From the NCBI GenBank assembly GCA_029962745.1, contig CM057155.1, forward strand, positions 29,712,483 to 29,776,482: a stretch of 64,000 nucleotides of DNA. Direction: 5' to 3'. The notes under the pieces are model-generated. The model did not search any database, was not told where the DNA came from, and saw only the letters and a list, made by a program, of their open reading frames with translations. A program made the position numbers and the translations under genes. Origin of the DNA: Echinometra lucunter (taxonomy: Eukaryota; Echinodermata; Echinoidea; Camarodonta; Echinometridae). Below, piece after piece: positions 32,615-44,168 of the stretch. Position 1 is the first letter of the stretch. Each line of letters begins with the position of its first letter.

Positions 32615-35600
32615 TTATCCTTCACAGAGTAGATCCAACGTAGCTTCGATCTGATGAGTGTCGGCGCTGCTTAGATCCGTTTCTTTCAACAGCATCAACA
32701 ACTGTTTCAAGAAGACCGCCGCAAAGCCGACAGTGTCAAACGATTTATGTTTCATGTACGTTCTCAAACACGACGATAACGTGGTCACCAGCTCGGGATT
32801 TCTCGCCGATAATCTAGCCACCACGTCCCTCTTGACCGTCGCCGATTTCTTGTTTAGCATCAAATCTCTCAACATGAAGTCGATGTGGCATCCCGCTCGT
32901 TCCACAAAGTTCGACTCCGTGTAGTGTTGAAGTAGCCGACACAGCAGTATCCCACCCTCGTAGTCCTCCACGACGGGACCCTTTGGTGTCTCGCTGATCG
33001 CCCTCCCGCCTCCCACGACCTTTGCCAGCACCGACTTCACTAAACGGACGTTGTTGGAAGCACCCATGCCCACAGTATCGAACAACAAGCACCCCGCGCT
33101 TCCTCCGTCGACCACGAGTCCTTTCAGTTCATTTCCGGCCCCGCCGTATTTCTCCATCGCGCCAAACAAGTCCACCAATTCCACCATCGGGCCACCACAT
33201 CCACCACCCGCGGCACGGTTGAACGCCGAACCGGTCACCTGTACGATCCGCAATGCTCCTTCGTCCAGCAGATCACCAACGAATCTCCCTCGCGTAGACA
33301 CGATCATGTGCTTGAAAAACCCGTAACTTCGGCGTAACAACGAAGTCTTACTCTCCACGCTAGCCCTCGGTCTCCGCAAAAAACTCAACGCGTGAAACAC
33401 GTACTCCTTCAACGCCCGACCTCCGCGCCCATTATCCTCCATCTCTTTTTCCAAACCGTCCAACACCGACTTATCCGAACGTGGCTTGAACCCTTTGTAA
33501 ACGTCCAGCAACTCCTCCTCCAACAACGTGTCCGTCTGCTCCAGCAGCACCCTCACGAAAACGTAGCCCCCGTATCGCAAAAACGTCTCTCGAAAATGAG
33601 TCCTTCCCTCCGATATACCTTTGGCAAAGTACAAGTTGTACAGATGGTACCAGTGCTGTTTCCAACGCATCCCTCCCACCCCTCCTACCGAATAATACGT
33701 CGCTAGACGAACCAGCAAGATGGTACTCAGCACCAGCAACTCCCAACCGCACGAGTGACCGTCCTTCATCCCGTTGATCGAACCGGATACTCGATCCAAA
33801 ATTTCCAAAAAACGAACCATCAGTACTCTTTCTTCCCGCAACCCCGCCCCGTCTTCTTTGTAACACGGTAACAAACGTACCAGTGCCGACATGCACCTTG
33901 TAACAGAAGATGCCGACACGATACTATAAAAATAATAAGGGCGCCCATCGGGTTCGTGGTGAGTTTTCAGCAAATAACTTTGAAAAAAACCCAACACGTC
34001 TTTACAGTACGTGCCGTGGTTATAATTGCCGTAAAGGCATCTGCCGAACACCACCACCTTTAAAAGATCACCCAGCGGAATGCAACACGTAGGGGCCACT
34101 TGGCGTTCTTCGAAAATGAAACGGGCCAACGTCCCCAGCGTAGAATCCAGTACCAGCGCATGACCTTCTTCCTCTCCGGCATTCAACGTCAACATCATGT
34201 GCGGTCTGTACACCAGGCTGATGAGGCGTTTTAAATCGCCGACCTCGAATAACACGGGGTCAAAGTCTTTGAACTTTAAGAATCGTACTACTCTGTCCAA
34301 CGGATGATTTTGTAAACTGTAAGCAGAAAGGGCGTAACTTTTGTACATTCTGTACTCGCTCTTGAAAACGTGCCCAGGCAGACCCGTCCACCCCGTCTCC
34401 GCCCCGTCCGAAGTAAAGTACTTCTCCGGATACGCCGTTCTCTTTAAAAAGGTAAACACTTCTCGACCGTTGGGCCGACCGGGCATCTTGACCACCGTAC
34501 CGAACGCACCGAAAAACTTCAGTCTATTCTTGCATTCTTCCAGCGTTCTGCGTAACGCCACACCCGCGTCCACAGCATCTTCCATGTCGACGTAAAGAGT
34601 ATTGTACGAAATATCCAAACGCTCCAGCTCGGGCAACGACGCCACCAGTTGAAGTAACGTGGTGTTGCCATCGTCTGACGTACCGGTGACCACGTCAAAC
34701 CGATATTCCCCATGAAACGAGCCGTTCGGCTTGGATATGTTGCAGATGTACAACTCTCTTAAACGGGGAAACCGCCCTTGAATACACCGCAGCAAGTCGC
34801 TACCCGCCTCCTGGTCCCGCATGAAAATATGATTTAAATGCAAGCTCTCCATTTTGCCCGGATGGGGTAGGTTCTGTAACGTACTGGCCAAATTGTAACT
34901 CTGACCACACGGATAGACGGGCCCTCCCAACTGCCAGTTGTGGGTCAAGTTCAAAAAAGCAACGGATTTCAGGGCCGGAAAAAGTCCCTTGGCTTGACGG
35001 ATGCTGATATCGCAATGGCTTAGATTCAGATAATCCAGCTGGCCTAAAACGGGAACCGTGAAGGCGTTGACAAAAACATCGATCCCCGTATTCTTGAACA
35101 CGTGCGCGCATCCTGATAGATTTAACCGGGTCAGACCCGTGCATTTCGACACAAGATGACTTACATCCGACACGCATACAAACGGGCACCGACCGATATT
35201 CACCGAGCGAACCCTCTTGGCCTTCTCCTCGTCCCCCAACAAGGCTTCCATATCGTCGTGCGTTACGGCGGAATGAGCCACGTCGATATCCAACCGGTGC
35301 TGCGTGGTGTTGCTTCTTACCAATTGACGAAATACCCGAGACGAGACGAGATCGAAATGTTGTAACCGCCCGTACATGCTGCTTAAAACGAACGACGGCA
35401 GACGAGAAACCGTCTGGTTTCTGAACGACGAAGACGAAAGCACAGCACCGACCAACGATATTGGCTCGCAGCATTCTTCGCCTTCCTCTACTTCCTGGTC
35501 CACACGAAGAGGTTCCTGATATTTAGGTTTGGGTAGAGGTGGGTTGTGTGGACGGTGTCTACGGGCATTGAGCCACGGTTGTAGACGCTGTTCTTCTTCT

Positions 35601-35743
35601 CCTTCTTCTTCTTCTTCTTCTTCTTCTTCTTCTTCTTCTTCTTCTTCCTCTCTGTCGCGCCGACGCATCCCCTCCCTTCCTCTGCTGCTACTACTACTAC
35701 TACTTTCATCCAGACTCAATGTTTGAAGTCCGGCAGTGGCCAT
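32615..35743 (-). CDS. ZYG11-like LRR/helical-repeat protein, 1042 aa (copy A, intact)
   Basis: A single open frame from ATG 35743. Residues 12-52 are a Ser run then a long Glu run. About 95-130 (ISLVGAVLSSSSFRNQ, then LPSFVLSSMYGRLQHF) may be a VHL/BC-box-like segment. About 178-400 are leucine-rich repeats: LTRLNLSGCAHVF, LDYLNLSHCDISI, VAFLNLTHNWQLG, LRELYICNISKP and LERLDISYNTLYVDMEDAV. After about 430 (REVFTFLKRTAYPEKYF) the rest is helical, ARM-like. This matches the ZYG11/ZER1 family, receptors that link substrates to Elongin BC-Cullin-2. Those are usually near 750 residues, so this is longer. Probable role: redirecting host ubiquitination. The copy at 40934-44060 is broken in three places, and a handful of amino-acid differences separate the two. 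Confidence 0.82.
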   Translation of the reverse strand: MATAGLQTLSLDESSSSSSSRGREGMRRRDREEEEEEEEEEEEEEEEGEEEQRLQPWLNARRHRPHNPPLPKPKYQEPLRVDQEVEEGEECCEPISLVGAVLSSSSFRNQTVSRLPSFVLSSMYGRLQHFDLVSSRVFRQLVRSNTTQHRLDIDVAHSAVTHDDMEALLGDEEKAKRVRSVNIGRCPFVCVSDVSHLVSKCTGLTRLNLSGCAHVFKNTGIDVFVNAFTVPVLGQLDYLNLSHCDISIRQAKGLFPALKSVAFLNLTHNWQLGGPVYPCGQSYNLASTLQNLPHPGKMESLHLNHIFMRDQEAGSDLLRCIQGRFPRLRELYICNISKPNGSFHGEYRFDVVTGTSDDGNTTLLQLVASLPELERLDISYNTLYVDMEDAVDAGVALRRTLEECKNRLKFFGAFGTVVKMPGRPNGREVFTFLKRTAYPEKYFTSDGAETGWTGLPGHVFKSEYRMYKSYALSAYSLQNHPLDRVVRFLKFKDFDPVLFEVGDLKRLISLVYRPHMMLTLNAGEEEGHALVLDSTLGTLARFIFEERQVAPTCCIPLGDLLKVVVFGRCLYGNYNHGTYCKDVLGFFQSYLLKTHHEPDGRPYYFYSIVSASSVTRCMSALVRLLPCYKEDGAGLREERVLMVRFLEILDRVSGSINGMKDGHSCGWELLVLSTILLVRLATYYSVGGVGGMRWKQHWYHLYNLYFAKGISEGRTHFRETFLRYGGYVFVRVLLEQTDTLLEEELLDVYKGFKPRSDKSVLDGLEKEMEDNGRGGRALKEYVFHALSFLRRPRASVESKTSLLRRSYGFFKHMIVSTRGRFVGDLLDEGALRIVQVTGSAFNRAAGGGCGGPMVELVDLFGAMEKYGGAGNELKGLVVDGGSAGCLLFDTVGMGASNNVRLVKSVLAKVVGGGRAISETPKGPVVEDYEGGILLCRLLQHYTESNFVERAGCHIDFMLRDLMLNKKSATVKRDVVARLSARNPELVTTLSSCLRTYMKHKSFDTVGFAAVFLKQLLMLLKETDLSSADTHQIEATLDLLCEG

Positions 35744-35951
35744 GGTTACTCGTCAAGATTCTTTTTATTCAGTTTTTTTAATATCTCGAAACGCATCCGT
35801 CTCATTCGGATAGACTCCATTCATCCTGTGATAAAATAAACACGCAACTTCTTAAAGCCCGTGTAGTAGGTCCGCCGAGTTGTTCGAAATCGAAGAGATA
35901 GCCAGAAGAATTCTTCGAAATATTCAGAAGGGGGGTTATACCAGCCATATT
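35744..35951. other. Upstream region of the ZYG11-like gene to contig end
   Basis: Contains ATATTAAAA- and AATAAA-like AT motifs on the minus strand within 40 bp of the start. The piece ends at 35951, corresponding to about 40727 of the other copy. Confidence 0.6.
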
Positions 35952-36451
35952 NNNNNNNNNNNNNNNNNNNNNNNNNNNNNNNNNNNNNNNNNNNNNNNNN
36001 NNNNNNNNNNNNNNNNNNNNNNNNNNNNNNNNNNNNNNNNNNNNNNNNNNNNNNNNNNNNNNNNNNNNNNNNNNNNNNNNNNNNNNNNNNNNNNNNNNNN
36101 NNNNNNNNNNNNNNNNNNNNNNNNNNNNNNNNNNNNNNNNNNNNNNNNNNNNNNNNNNNNNNNNNNNNNNNNNNNNNNNNNNNNNNNNNNNNNNNNNNNN
36201 NNNNNNNNNNNNNNNNNNNNNNNNNNNNNNNNNNNNNNNNNNNNNNNNNNNNNNNNNNNNNNNNNNNNNNNNNNNNNNNNNNNNNNNNNNNNNNNNNNNN
36301 NNNNNNNNNNNNNNNNNNNNNNNNNNNNNNNNNNNNNNNNNNNNNNNNNNNNNNNNNNNNNNNNNNNNNNNNNNNNNNNNNNNNNNNNNNNNNNNNNNNN
36401 NNNNNNNNNNNNNNNNNNNNNNNNNNNNNNNNNNNNNNNNNNNNNNNNNNN
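35952..36451. other. Assembly gap, 500 N
   Basis: Exactly 500 unknown bases between the first virus-like piece and a piece starting with telomere repeats. Confidence 0.98.
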
Positions 36452-36572
36452 ACCCTAACCCTAACCCTAACCCTAACCCTAACCCTAACCCTAACCCTAC
36501 CCTAACCCTAACCCTAACCCTAACCTAACCCTAACCCTAACCCTAACCCTAACCCTAAAACCCTAACCCTAA
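36452..36572. repeat. Telomere repeat array (CCCTAA)n
   Basis: About 20 units of CCCTAA with a few irregular units, beginning at the first base after the gap. C-rich on the plus strand, it is what a left chromosome end looks like. Degenerate fragments such as AACCCTAGGGTTTG follow to about 36720. Confidence 0.95.
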
Positions 36573-37019
36573 TTAGGTTCTTTTTTGCGGGCAAGTTGTA
36601 TTTTTTACCCCTTAAGTGCCAGGTAGGGTTTGTACATCTGGGGTGGGGTGGAGAGTGACAGCCCTGGCTAACCCTAGGGTTTGTTAGCCACGTGGGTCAA
36701 TCTAGACCTAGGTTTGTTAGCATACCTGTTAGCGTTCGTTGATTAAGGCTTTGAATGCCAAACTAGAATGGTAAACAGTCATCTCTGCTCTTTGACAGAA
36801 GGAGGGGCCACTACAAGGATGTCCTTGAACGGTTAATTACAAAACAAACAACATAAAAGAAAAAAAAAACATGGTCTCAATGGTGGATTCCTCCCTCCTC
36901 CTCCTTGGGCACTGGTTGTGGTTGTGGGAATAATTCCCGGGATAATCCCCCGAACTTCTATATTCCTGGCACGTGAAATGTCGAACAGCTCTCATTAAAA
37001 AAAAGAGAAATATATATAT

Positions 37020-37053
<34 letters not shown>

Positions 37054-39189
37054 TCTCATCTGATATACAGCGTAAAATCTGGACTCGTTTCCACTTCAAA
37101 AGGGATTGTAAAACCAACGGTGCAGACGAATTCCCATCTTCCTGATACGTGCGGTCTCGTTTTCAATTTCAAGGTTTAATAGTAATGAACGCTGTCTGAA
37201 ATTCACTCTTGGTTGACCTTTTATCGGTAGTCATGTCGTGTCCGCTCACACGACACGTCTTTCTAATAATTTTTCCTCCTTAGATTACTGCGAGTCTGAT
37301 GCCTGTTCTTTTCCCCCCACTCACAGTCACACCATGCACGAAAGTACGGGTCGCAACTATTTCCAGGATAGTAGCCGACGCCGCCGCTAGCGAGACTTGA
37401 CCGAGTGAATCAATGTCTACTCTAAAGGAATCTCGAGCGAAGTTAAGGGAGGACGGAGGAGAAGAAGAAGAAGAGAAGAAGGCCGAGTTACTAAAAGGAG
37501 GAGCGATCAAGAGTCCAGGGAAACGATGACGTGTTGTAAGCGAACTAATCTTACTGAGAATACGTGCGCAATGCATTTCGGGAGGGAATTCTAGTAGGGA
37601 AGCAGCATGATGAGCGAACGCTTGTGTTCCTTTGTTGCCGTTGGTGGTGGTATGCATCACACGCACACGATCAACGTTGAGGGAAAAGCGACGAGGGAAA
37701 AGTGGACGAAGCTTTGAACGAAAGGCAGCATTGAGCAGTTCTCGAAAAACCCAAGGATTTTCAAGAATTGGAGTCACACGCAACTCCTTCCCTTTGAACC
37801 ATGTTCGGCGCGCCAGGCCAGACTATGTCAGGGATGTGCTTAACTGGACCTTGCTTGCAGATGGGTAGACAAAAGATTGCTACCTGACTTCAAACTTTGG
37901 GGCCATTTTTCAAAGGGAAATATACTTTTGTAACGATAATGATTTTTGGCTGCCTTTCGTCCGATAATACGAGCAGTACAGAGTACTTACCTTTACATGA
38001 AGCAAGTGAAAGGGAGTGGCCCAAAATTTCGTGAAATATGAATGAAAATTACTCGAGCGGGCATGTGCGGGACTGATGTGACATGTACCATTATTTTTCA
38101 CAACTTAAATCAAAGGCAATCAGCCCACCTGGAAATAGAATCTACTGTACAAGGACGGCTGCTAGAAACTAATTTGTTGCCAGTTGGGATTCCAGCTGTT
38201 AAAACTCGGAGGCAGATCTCGGACTAGGCCTAGCACTATTACTGACACGAACAATTACCGTACGGTCCTTACCTATGTAGTTATAATGGCTGGAGGCGTC
38301 ATCCACGGACAGCAACTGGCTTGCAAGGCTGGTACAATTACGTTGTAGTCGCGTTGATTAAAGATGAACACGAAAAAAACTTCAAAAAATTCCGCGGATA
38401 CAATTTGGCAATGATGTCTGTTTCTCAGCGAATCAATCATGAAATAAAAGTACGATTCCGAGGTAATGACCAGGGCTACGGGAGGGGGAGGTTTCAGAAC
38501 TGAATAAATTAATGGGATCTCCAGAGGCCTGGGCGTTGTTGTATGTCGTAAGGGATCCATGATTGTGGCTGAGTAATCGTGTCGAAACTTGTCGGCCGGG
38601 GGGCAAACTTTTTTTGGCGCCGAAATTTGCTTATTTGCATAATGCGCGCGTTGGGTTATCCAAGAGGTTGAAGAAAATATCGGAAACAAAAAGAAGCGGT
38701 ATGATAGATAAACCAATGCAAATTCACAGAGATGGATAGGTGATTTGAATATGCTGTGTATGCATGGACTGATTGTTGAAGGCTCTTTCAAACTAATTCG
38801 ATACCTGTTTGGCAAAGGCTAACCGTCTGGGAAGTTTGGAGAAATGTAGGCTTTAGAATGTTGAAATGATTCGTGAAATTATAGTGAAACTCCAAACTAT
38901 GTGATTTTGAAAGTCCTTTGTGTTTCCGAACTCTATGAATGAGTTACTTCACACATTTGATGGTTCTATCATTACAAATCGCAGCATCAACAAATACCTC
39001 GCGAGAAACTGTGACAAATTCTATGTTCCCTTTGGACGAATTTAATTTTTCAAGACCAGTCCTAAGTCCTAATGGACCGGAACAATCTGCCTTGTGAATG
39101 AAAACAATGCCTTTCACTAAATTCAAATAAAAGAAAATGTAAATTATACGTATCGAATAAGCGTTCTTCTTAATCCACAAGGTTTTTTC

Positions 39190-39475
39190 CTATTCTATTT
39201 ATGTGTTTTCTATTTTACCTATTTTGTTGATTTTGTTGTTTGTGTAAGATTTGTTTGTATGATTAGTGATGAATGTAAAACAGGGGGTAGCCGTGATAGG
39301 CCAATGGCTGCTCCCTCGCATCCACTTCATGACTTTATGGATGTTGTTATTTTGTATTATTTTTATAATTGTAGTTTTTACTGTTATCCACAAACCTTGT
39401 GATTCCTGATGTCTTGTGTTTTTTTTTTTTTCTTTTTAAGAGATGTTAAATAAATGAATTTGAATTTGGACAATA
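39190..39475 (+). repeat. Probable 3' end of a non-LTR retrotransposon
   Basis: A T-rich stretch followed by AAATAAATGAATTTGAATTT at about 39450-39470, the polyadenylation-like tail seen at the 3' end of many animal LINEs. No coding part is present. Confidence 0.45.
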
Positions 39476-40014
39476 TTTCGTAATTGTTTGAGTTAACAAT
39501 AGCTGTGTAATTCAGATAAGAAGGACTTTGCTTGCAGAGAGGAAGCGGGTATTTTCAGCGCAACTCCACGAGAATGCACGCCACACGAGTCGGCGTCAAA
39601 AGGCAACCCCATTTCGCCGGGGGATGTGGATGTTAACTTCCCTTGGTTTTTCCGGATGTGCGGGGAGCAATTCAGCTTCATGGACATGCATTTGCAGATC
39701 GAGGAGTCAAGCTGATGTTTGAATATCAGCATCACGATAAGAACCCTTTGCGTTATGTCATCCAAGTATGAAAAAGTATTTTCGTTGTCTTATCCAGTAT
39801 TATAAGCTAAAATTCTCCCCTTTTTTGTGTGTGTTCATTTCTACAACGGTCCGCTGAGTCAAGGCGAGGTGTGCTTTGACCAGAGCCGAGAGTGCGGGCG
39901 TGCATTATCGGTCGTTGCGCTTGCCTGAATGAGCGGCGGTTTGCGTGATGATCCTAGGCCCCATAATTATCATTTAGTGCTCAACGCCACTACTACCAGC
40001 CCCATCCGTCGATC

Positions 40015-40140
40015 GGGGTAGTAGAAGTAGTAGAAGAAGAAGAAGAAGAGAAAAGAAGAAGGGGGTAGTAGAAGTAGTAGTAGAAGCAGTAGTAGAAGTA
40101 GTAGAAGTAGTAGAAGAAGAAAAATCAGAAGAAACAGCAG
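40015..40140. repeat. GTA/GAA trinucleotide repeat
   Basis: Interleaved GTAGTAGAA and GAAGAAGAA units. Confidence 0.85.
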
Positions 40141-40439
40141 CAGAAGCAAAGGCGTTATGTATTTCTTACATTGATGTTAATATGAATGAGTTTGTGCGTG
40201 TTGTAAATAATTGTGTGACAACTATTAGTCCAATTCCTTGGGGGGGGGGGTCTTCTCTAAAGAAATGGAACTCTGAAAAACGTCATGTTTATATCTGGCT
40301 TTTCTCCAGAAGGGCAGTTGACAAATGGTCATGGACGTGTAGCCTAGGCTTGGCCTGTGGCAAACACTTGGGAGATTGGTTGACGCAATCAAGTCATTCC
40401 GTAAGAATGTTCTGGTTTTTAATGATGAGAATGAATAGT

Positions 40440-40727
40440 GGAACTAACTAGGCATTTTCCCGTGACGGAGAGGAGAAGAGAGGGAGGCTATGAGATGGAA
40501 TGGCCAGAATGAATGGGGGGGGGGGGTTGGGTTGGTAATAGGTTTCATTATGAAAAGGCGAGAATGTGAGAAAAGAGAGGGGGGAGGAGAGAGGCAAGAG
40601 AGAGAGAGAGAGAGAGAGAGACAGAAGAGAGAGAAAGAAATAGATGTGTTGGTCCTGCTCTGCCTGTCCAAGGCCCCTTTTTCATTCCGTAAGAAGGGTA
40701 AGTGAAAATGACTAAAGGCCGTAAAAA
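40440..40727. other. Transition from host-like to virus-like sequence
   Basis: Between the host-like stretch and the point where the inverted copy begins (about 40727). It contains a G run (40516) and a GA microsatellite (about 40560-40640). The exact junction cannot be set because the other copy stops at its contig end. Confidence 0.4.
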
Positions 40728-40933
40728 TATGGCTGGTATAACCCCCCTTCTGACTATTTCGAAGAATTCTTCTGGCTATCTCTTCGATTTCGAACAACTC
40801 GGCGGACCTACTACACGGGCTTTAAGAAGTTGCGTGTTTATTTTATCACAGGATGAATGGAGTCTATCCGAATGAGACGGATGCGTTTCGAGATATTAAA
40901 AAAACTGAATAAAAAGAATCTTGACGAGTAACC

Positions 40934-43900
40934 ATGGCCACTGCCGGACTTCAAACATTGAGTCTGGATGAAAGTAGTAGTAGTAGTAGTAGCAGCAGAG
41001 GAAGGGAGGGGATGCGTCGGCGCGACAGAGAGGAAGAAGAAGAAGAAGAAGAAGAAGAAGAAGAAGAAGAAGAAAGAAAAGAACAGCGTCTACAACCGTG
41101 GCTCAATGCCCGTAGACACCGTCCACACAACCCACCTCTACCCAAACCTAAATATCAGAACCTCTTCGTGTGGACCAGGAAGTAGAGGAAGGCGAAGAAT
41201 GCTGCGAGCCAATATCGTTGGTCGGTGCTGTGCTTTCGTCTTCGTCGTTCAGAAACCAGACGGTTTCTCGTCTGCCGTCGTTCGTTTTAAGCAGCATGTA
41301 CGGGCGGTTACAACATTTCGATCTCGTCTCGTCTCGGGTATTTCGTCAATTGGTAAGAAGCAACACCACGCAGCACCGGTTGGATATCGACGTGGCTCAT
41401 TCCGCCGTAACGCACGACGATATGGAAGCCTTGTTGGGGGACGAGGAGAAGGCCAAGAGGGTTCGCTCGGTGAATATCGGTCGGTGCCCGTTTGTATGCG
41501 TGTCGGATGTAAGTCATCTTGTGTCGAAATGCACGGGTCTGACCCGGTTAAATCTATCAGGATGCGCGCAGGTGTTCAAGAATACGGGGATCGATGTTTT
41601 TGTCAACGCCTTCACGGTTCCCGTTTTAGGCCAGCTGGATTATCTGAATCTAAGCCATTGCGATATCAGCATCCGTCAAGCCAAGGGACTTTTTCCGGCC
41701 CTGAAATCCGTTGCTTTTTTGAACTTGACCCACAACTGGCAGTTGGGAGGGCCCGTCTATCCGTGTGGTCAGAGTTACAATTTGGCCAGTACGTTACAGA
41801 ACCTACCCCATCCGGCCAAAATGGAGAGCTTGCATTTAAATCATATTTTCATGCGGGACCAGGAGGCGGGTAGCGACTTGCTGCGGTGTATTCAAGGGCG
41901 GTTTCCCCGTTTAAGAGAGTTGTACATCTGCAACATATCCAAGCCGAACGGCTCGTTTCATGGGGAATATCGGTTTGACGTGGTCACCGGTACGTCGGAC
42001 GATGGCAACACCACGTTACTTCAACTGGTGGCGTCGTTGCCCGAGCTGGAGCGTTTGGATATTTCGTACAATACTCTTTACGTCGACATGGAAGATGCTG
42101 TGGAGGCGGGTGTGGCGTTACGCAGAACGCTGGAAGAATGCAAGAATAGACTGAAGTTTTTCGGTGCGTTCGGTACGGTGGTCAAGATGCCCGGTCGGCC
42201 CAACGGTCGAGAAGTGTTTACCTTTTTAAAGAGAACGGCGTATCCGGAGAAGTACTTTACTTCGGACGGGGCGGAGACGGGGTGGACGGGTCTGCCTGGG
42301 CACGTTTTCAAGAGCGAGTACAGAATGTACAAAAGTTACGCCCTTTTCTGCTTACAGTTTACAAAATCATCCGTTGGACAGAGTAGTACGATTCTTAAAG
42401 TTCAAAGACTTTGACCCCGTGTTATTCGAGGTCGGCGATTTAAAACGCCTCATCAGCCTGGTGTACAGACCGCACATGATGTTGACGTTGAATGCCGGAG
42501 AGGAAGAAGGTCATGCGCTGGTACTGGATTCTACGCTGGGGACGTTGGCCCGTTTCATTTTCGAAGAACGCCAAGTGGCCCCTACGTGTTGCATTCCGCT
42601 GGGTGATCTTTTAAAGGTGGTGGTGTTCGGCAGATGCCTTTACGGCAATTATAACCACGGCACGTACTGTAAAGACGTGTTGGGTTTTTTTCAAAGTTAT
42701 TTGCTGAAAACTCACCACGAATCCGATGGGCGCCCTTATTATTTTTATAGTATCGTGTCGGCATCTTCTGTTACAAGGTGCATGTCGGCACTGATACGTT
42801 TGTTACCGTGTTACAAAAGAAGACGGGGCGGGGTTGCGGGAAGAAAGAGTACTGATGGTTCGTTTTTTGGAAATTTTGGATCGAGTATCCGGTTCGATCA
42901 ACGGGATGAAGGACGGTCACTCGTGCGGTTGGGAGTTGCTGGTGCTGAGTACCATCTTGCTGGTTCGTCTAGCGACGTATTATTCGGTAGGAGGGGTGGG
43001 AGGGATGCGTTGGAAACAGCACTGGTACCATCTGTACAACTTGTACTTTGCCAAAGGTATATCGGAGGGAAGGACTCATTTTCGAGAGACGTTTTTGCGA
43101 TACGGGGGCTACGTTTTCGTGAGGGTGCTGCTGGAGCAGACGGACACGTTGTTGGAGGAGGAGTTGCTGGACGTTTACAAAGGGTTCAAGCCACGTTCGG
43201 ATAAGTCGGTGTTGGACGGTTTGGAAAAAGAGATGGAGGATAATGGGCGCGGAGGTCGGGCGTTGAAGGAGTACGTGTTTCACGCGTTGAGTTTTTTGCG
43301 GAGACCGAGGGCTAGCGTGGAGAGTAAGACTTCGTTGTTACGCCGAAGTTACGGGTTTTTCAAGCACATGATCGTGTCTACGCGAGGGAGATTCGTTGGT
43401 GATCTGCTGGACGAAGGAGCATTGCGGATCGTACAGGTGACCGGTTCGGCGTTCAACCGTGCCGCGGGTGGTGGATGTGGTGGCCCGATGGTGGAATTGG
43501 TGGACTTGTTTGGCGCGATGGAGAAATACGGCGGGGCCGGAAATGAACTGAAAGGACTCGTGGTCGACGGAGGAAGCGCGGGGTGCTTGTTGTTCGATAC
43601 TGTGGGCATGGGTGCTTCCAACAACGTCCGTTTAGTGAAGTCGGTGCTGGCAAAGGTCGTGGGAGGCGGGAGGGCGATCAGCGAGACTCCAAAGGGTCCC
43701 GTCGTGGAGGACTACGAGGGTGGGATACTGCTGTGTCGGCTACTTCAACACTACACGGAGTCGAACTTTGTGGAACGAGCGGGATGCCACATCGACTTCA
43801 TGTTGAGAGATTTGATGCTAAACAAGAAATCGGCGACGGTCAAGAGGGACGTGGTGGCTAGATTATCGGCGAGAAATCCCGAGCTGGTGACCACGTTATC

Positions 43901-44060
43901 GTCGTGTTTGAGAACGTACATGAAACATAAATCGTTTGACACTGTCGGCTTTGCGGCGGTCTTCTTGAAACAGTTGTTGATGCTGTTGAAAGAAACGGAT
44001 CTAAGCAGCGCCGACACTCATCAGATCGAAGCTACGTTGGATCTACTCTGTGAAGGATAA
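40934..44060 (+). CDS. ZYG11-like LRR/helical-repeat protein (copy B, three frameshifts)
   Basis: Second copy of the gene at 32615-35743. It is split into frames 40934-41185, 41170-42414, 42374-43204 and 42834-44060 by single-base changes near 41160, 42350 and 42825. Two are in short repeats or homopolymers (for example CAGAAGACGG). Substitutions such as His/Gln in the first LRR and Asp/Glu near the DMEDAV motif show that the two sequences are different molecules or alleles, not one read twice. Confidence 0.75.
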
Positions 44061-44168
44061 AGAAAAGGAAAATACTACGAGAAGGATCAGGAGGAGGGGG
44101 TGTGGGAAGAGGAAGAAGATGACGACGAAATAAACATGAAAAGAGAGAAAGTAGACTTGTGTAATTGT

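Larger units (their letters stand above)
36573..40440. other. Host-like subtelomeric DNA
   Basis: Mixed-composition sequence with no gene I can support, a TA repeat (37030-37052), a probable LINE 3' end (39190-39475) and trinucleotide repeats (40015-40140). The minus-strand 167-residue frame at 37280-37783 is Ser/Arg-rich without a recognised domain. Gene density is far below that of the blocks on either side. Confidence 0.55.

Noticed and set aside
32658..35726. Long antisense frames inside the ZYG11-like gene
   Set aside because: Shadow frames in GC-balanced coding DNA. The sense frame has the coherent repeat pattern.
36452..36572. Telomere repeats as the virus's own terminal repeat, as in telomere-integrating herpesviruses
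   Set aside because: About 4 kb of host-like DNA separates the array from the virus-like genes, so a chromosome end is the simpler reading. Not excluded.
37280..37783. 167-residue minus-strand frame in the subtelomeric stretch
   Set aside because: No domain, biased composition and no relation to the neighbouring genes. It might be an exon but cannot be supported.
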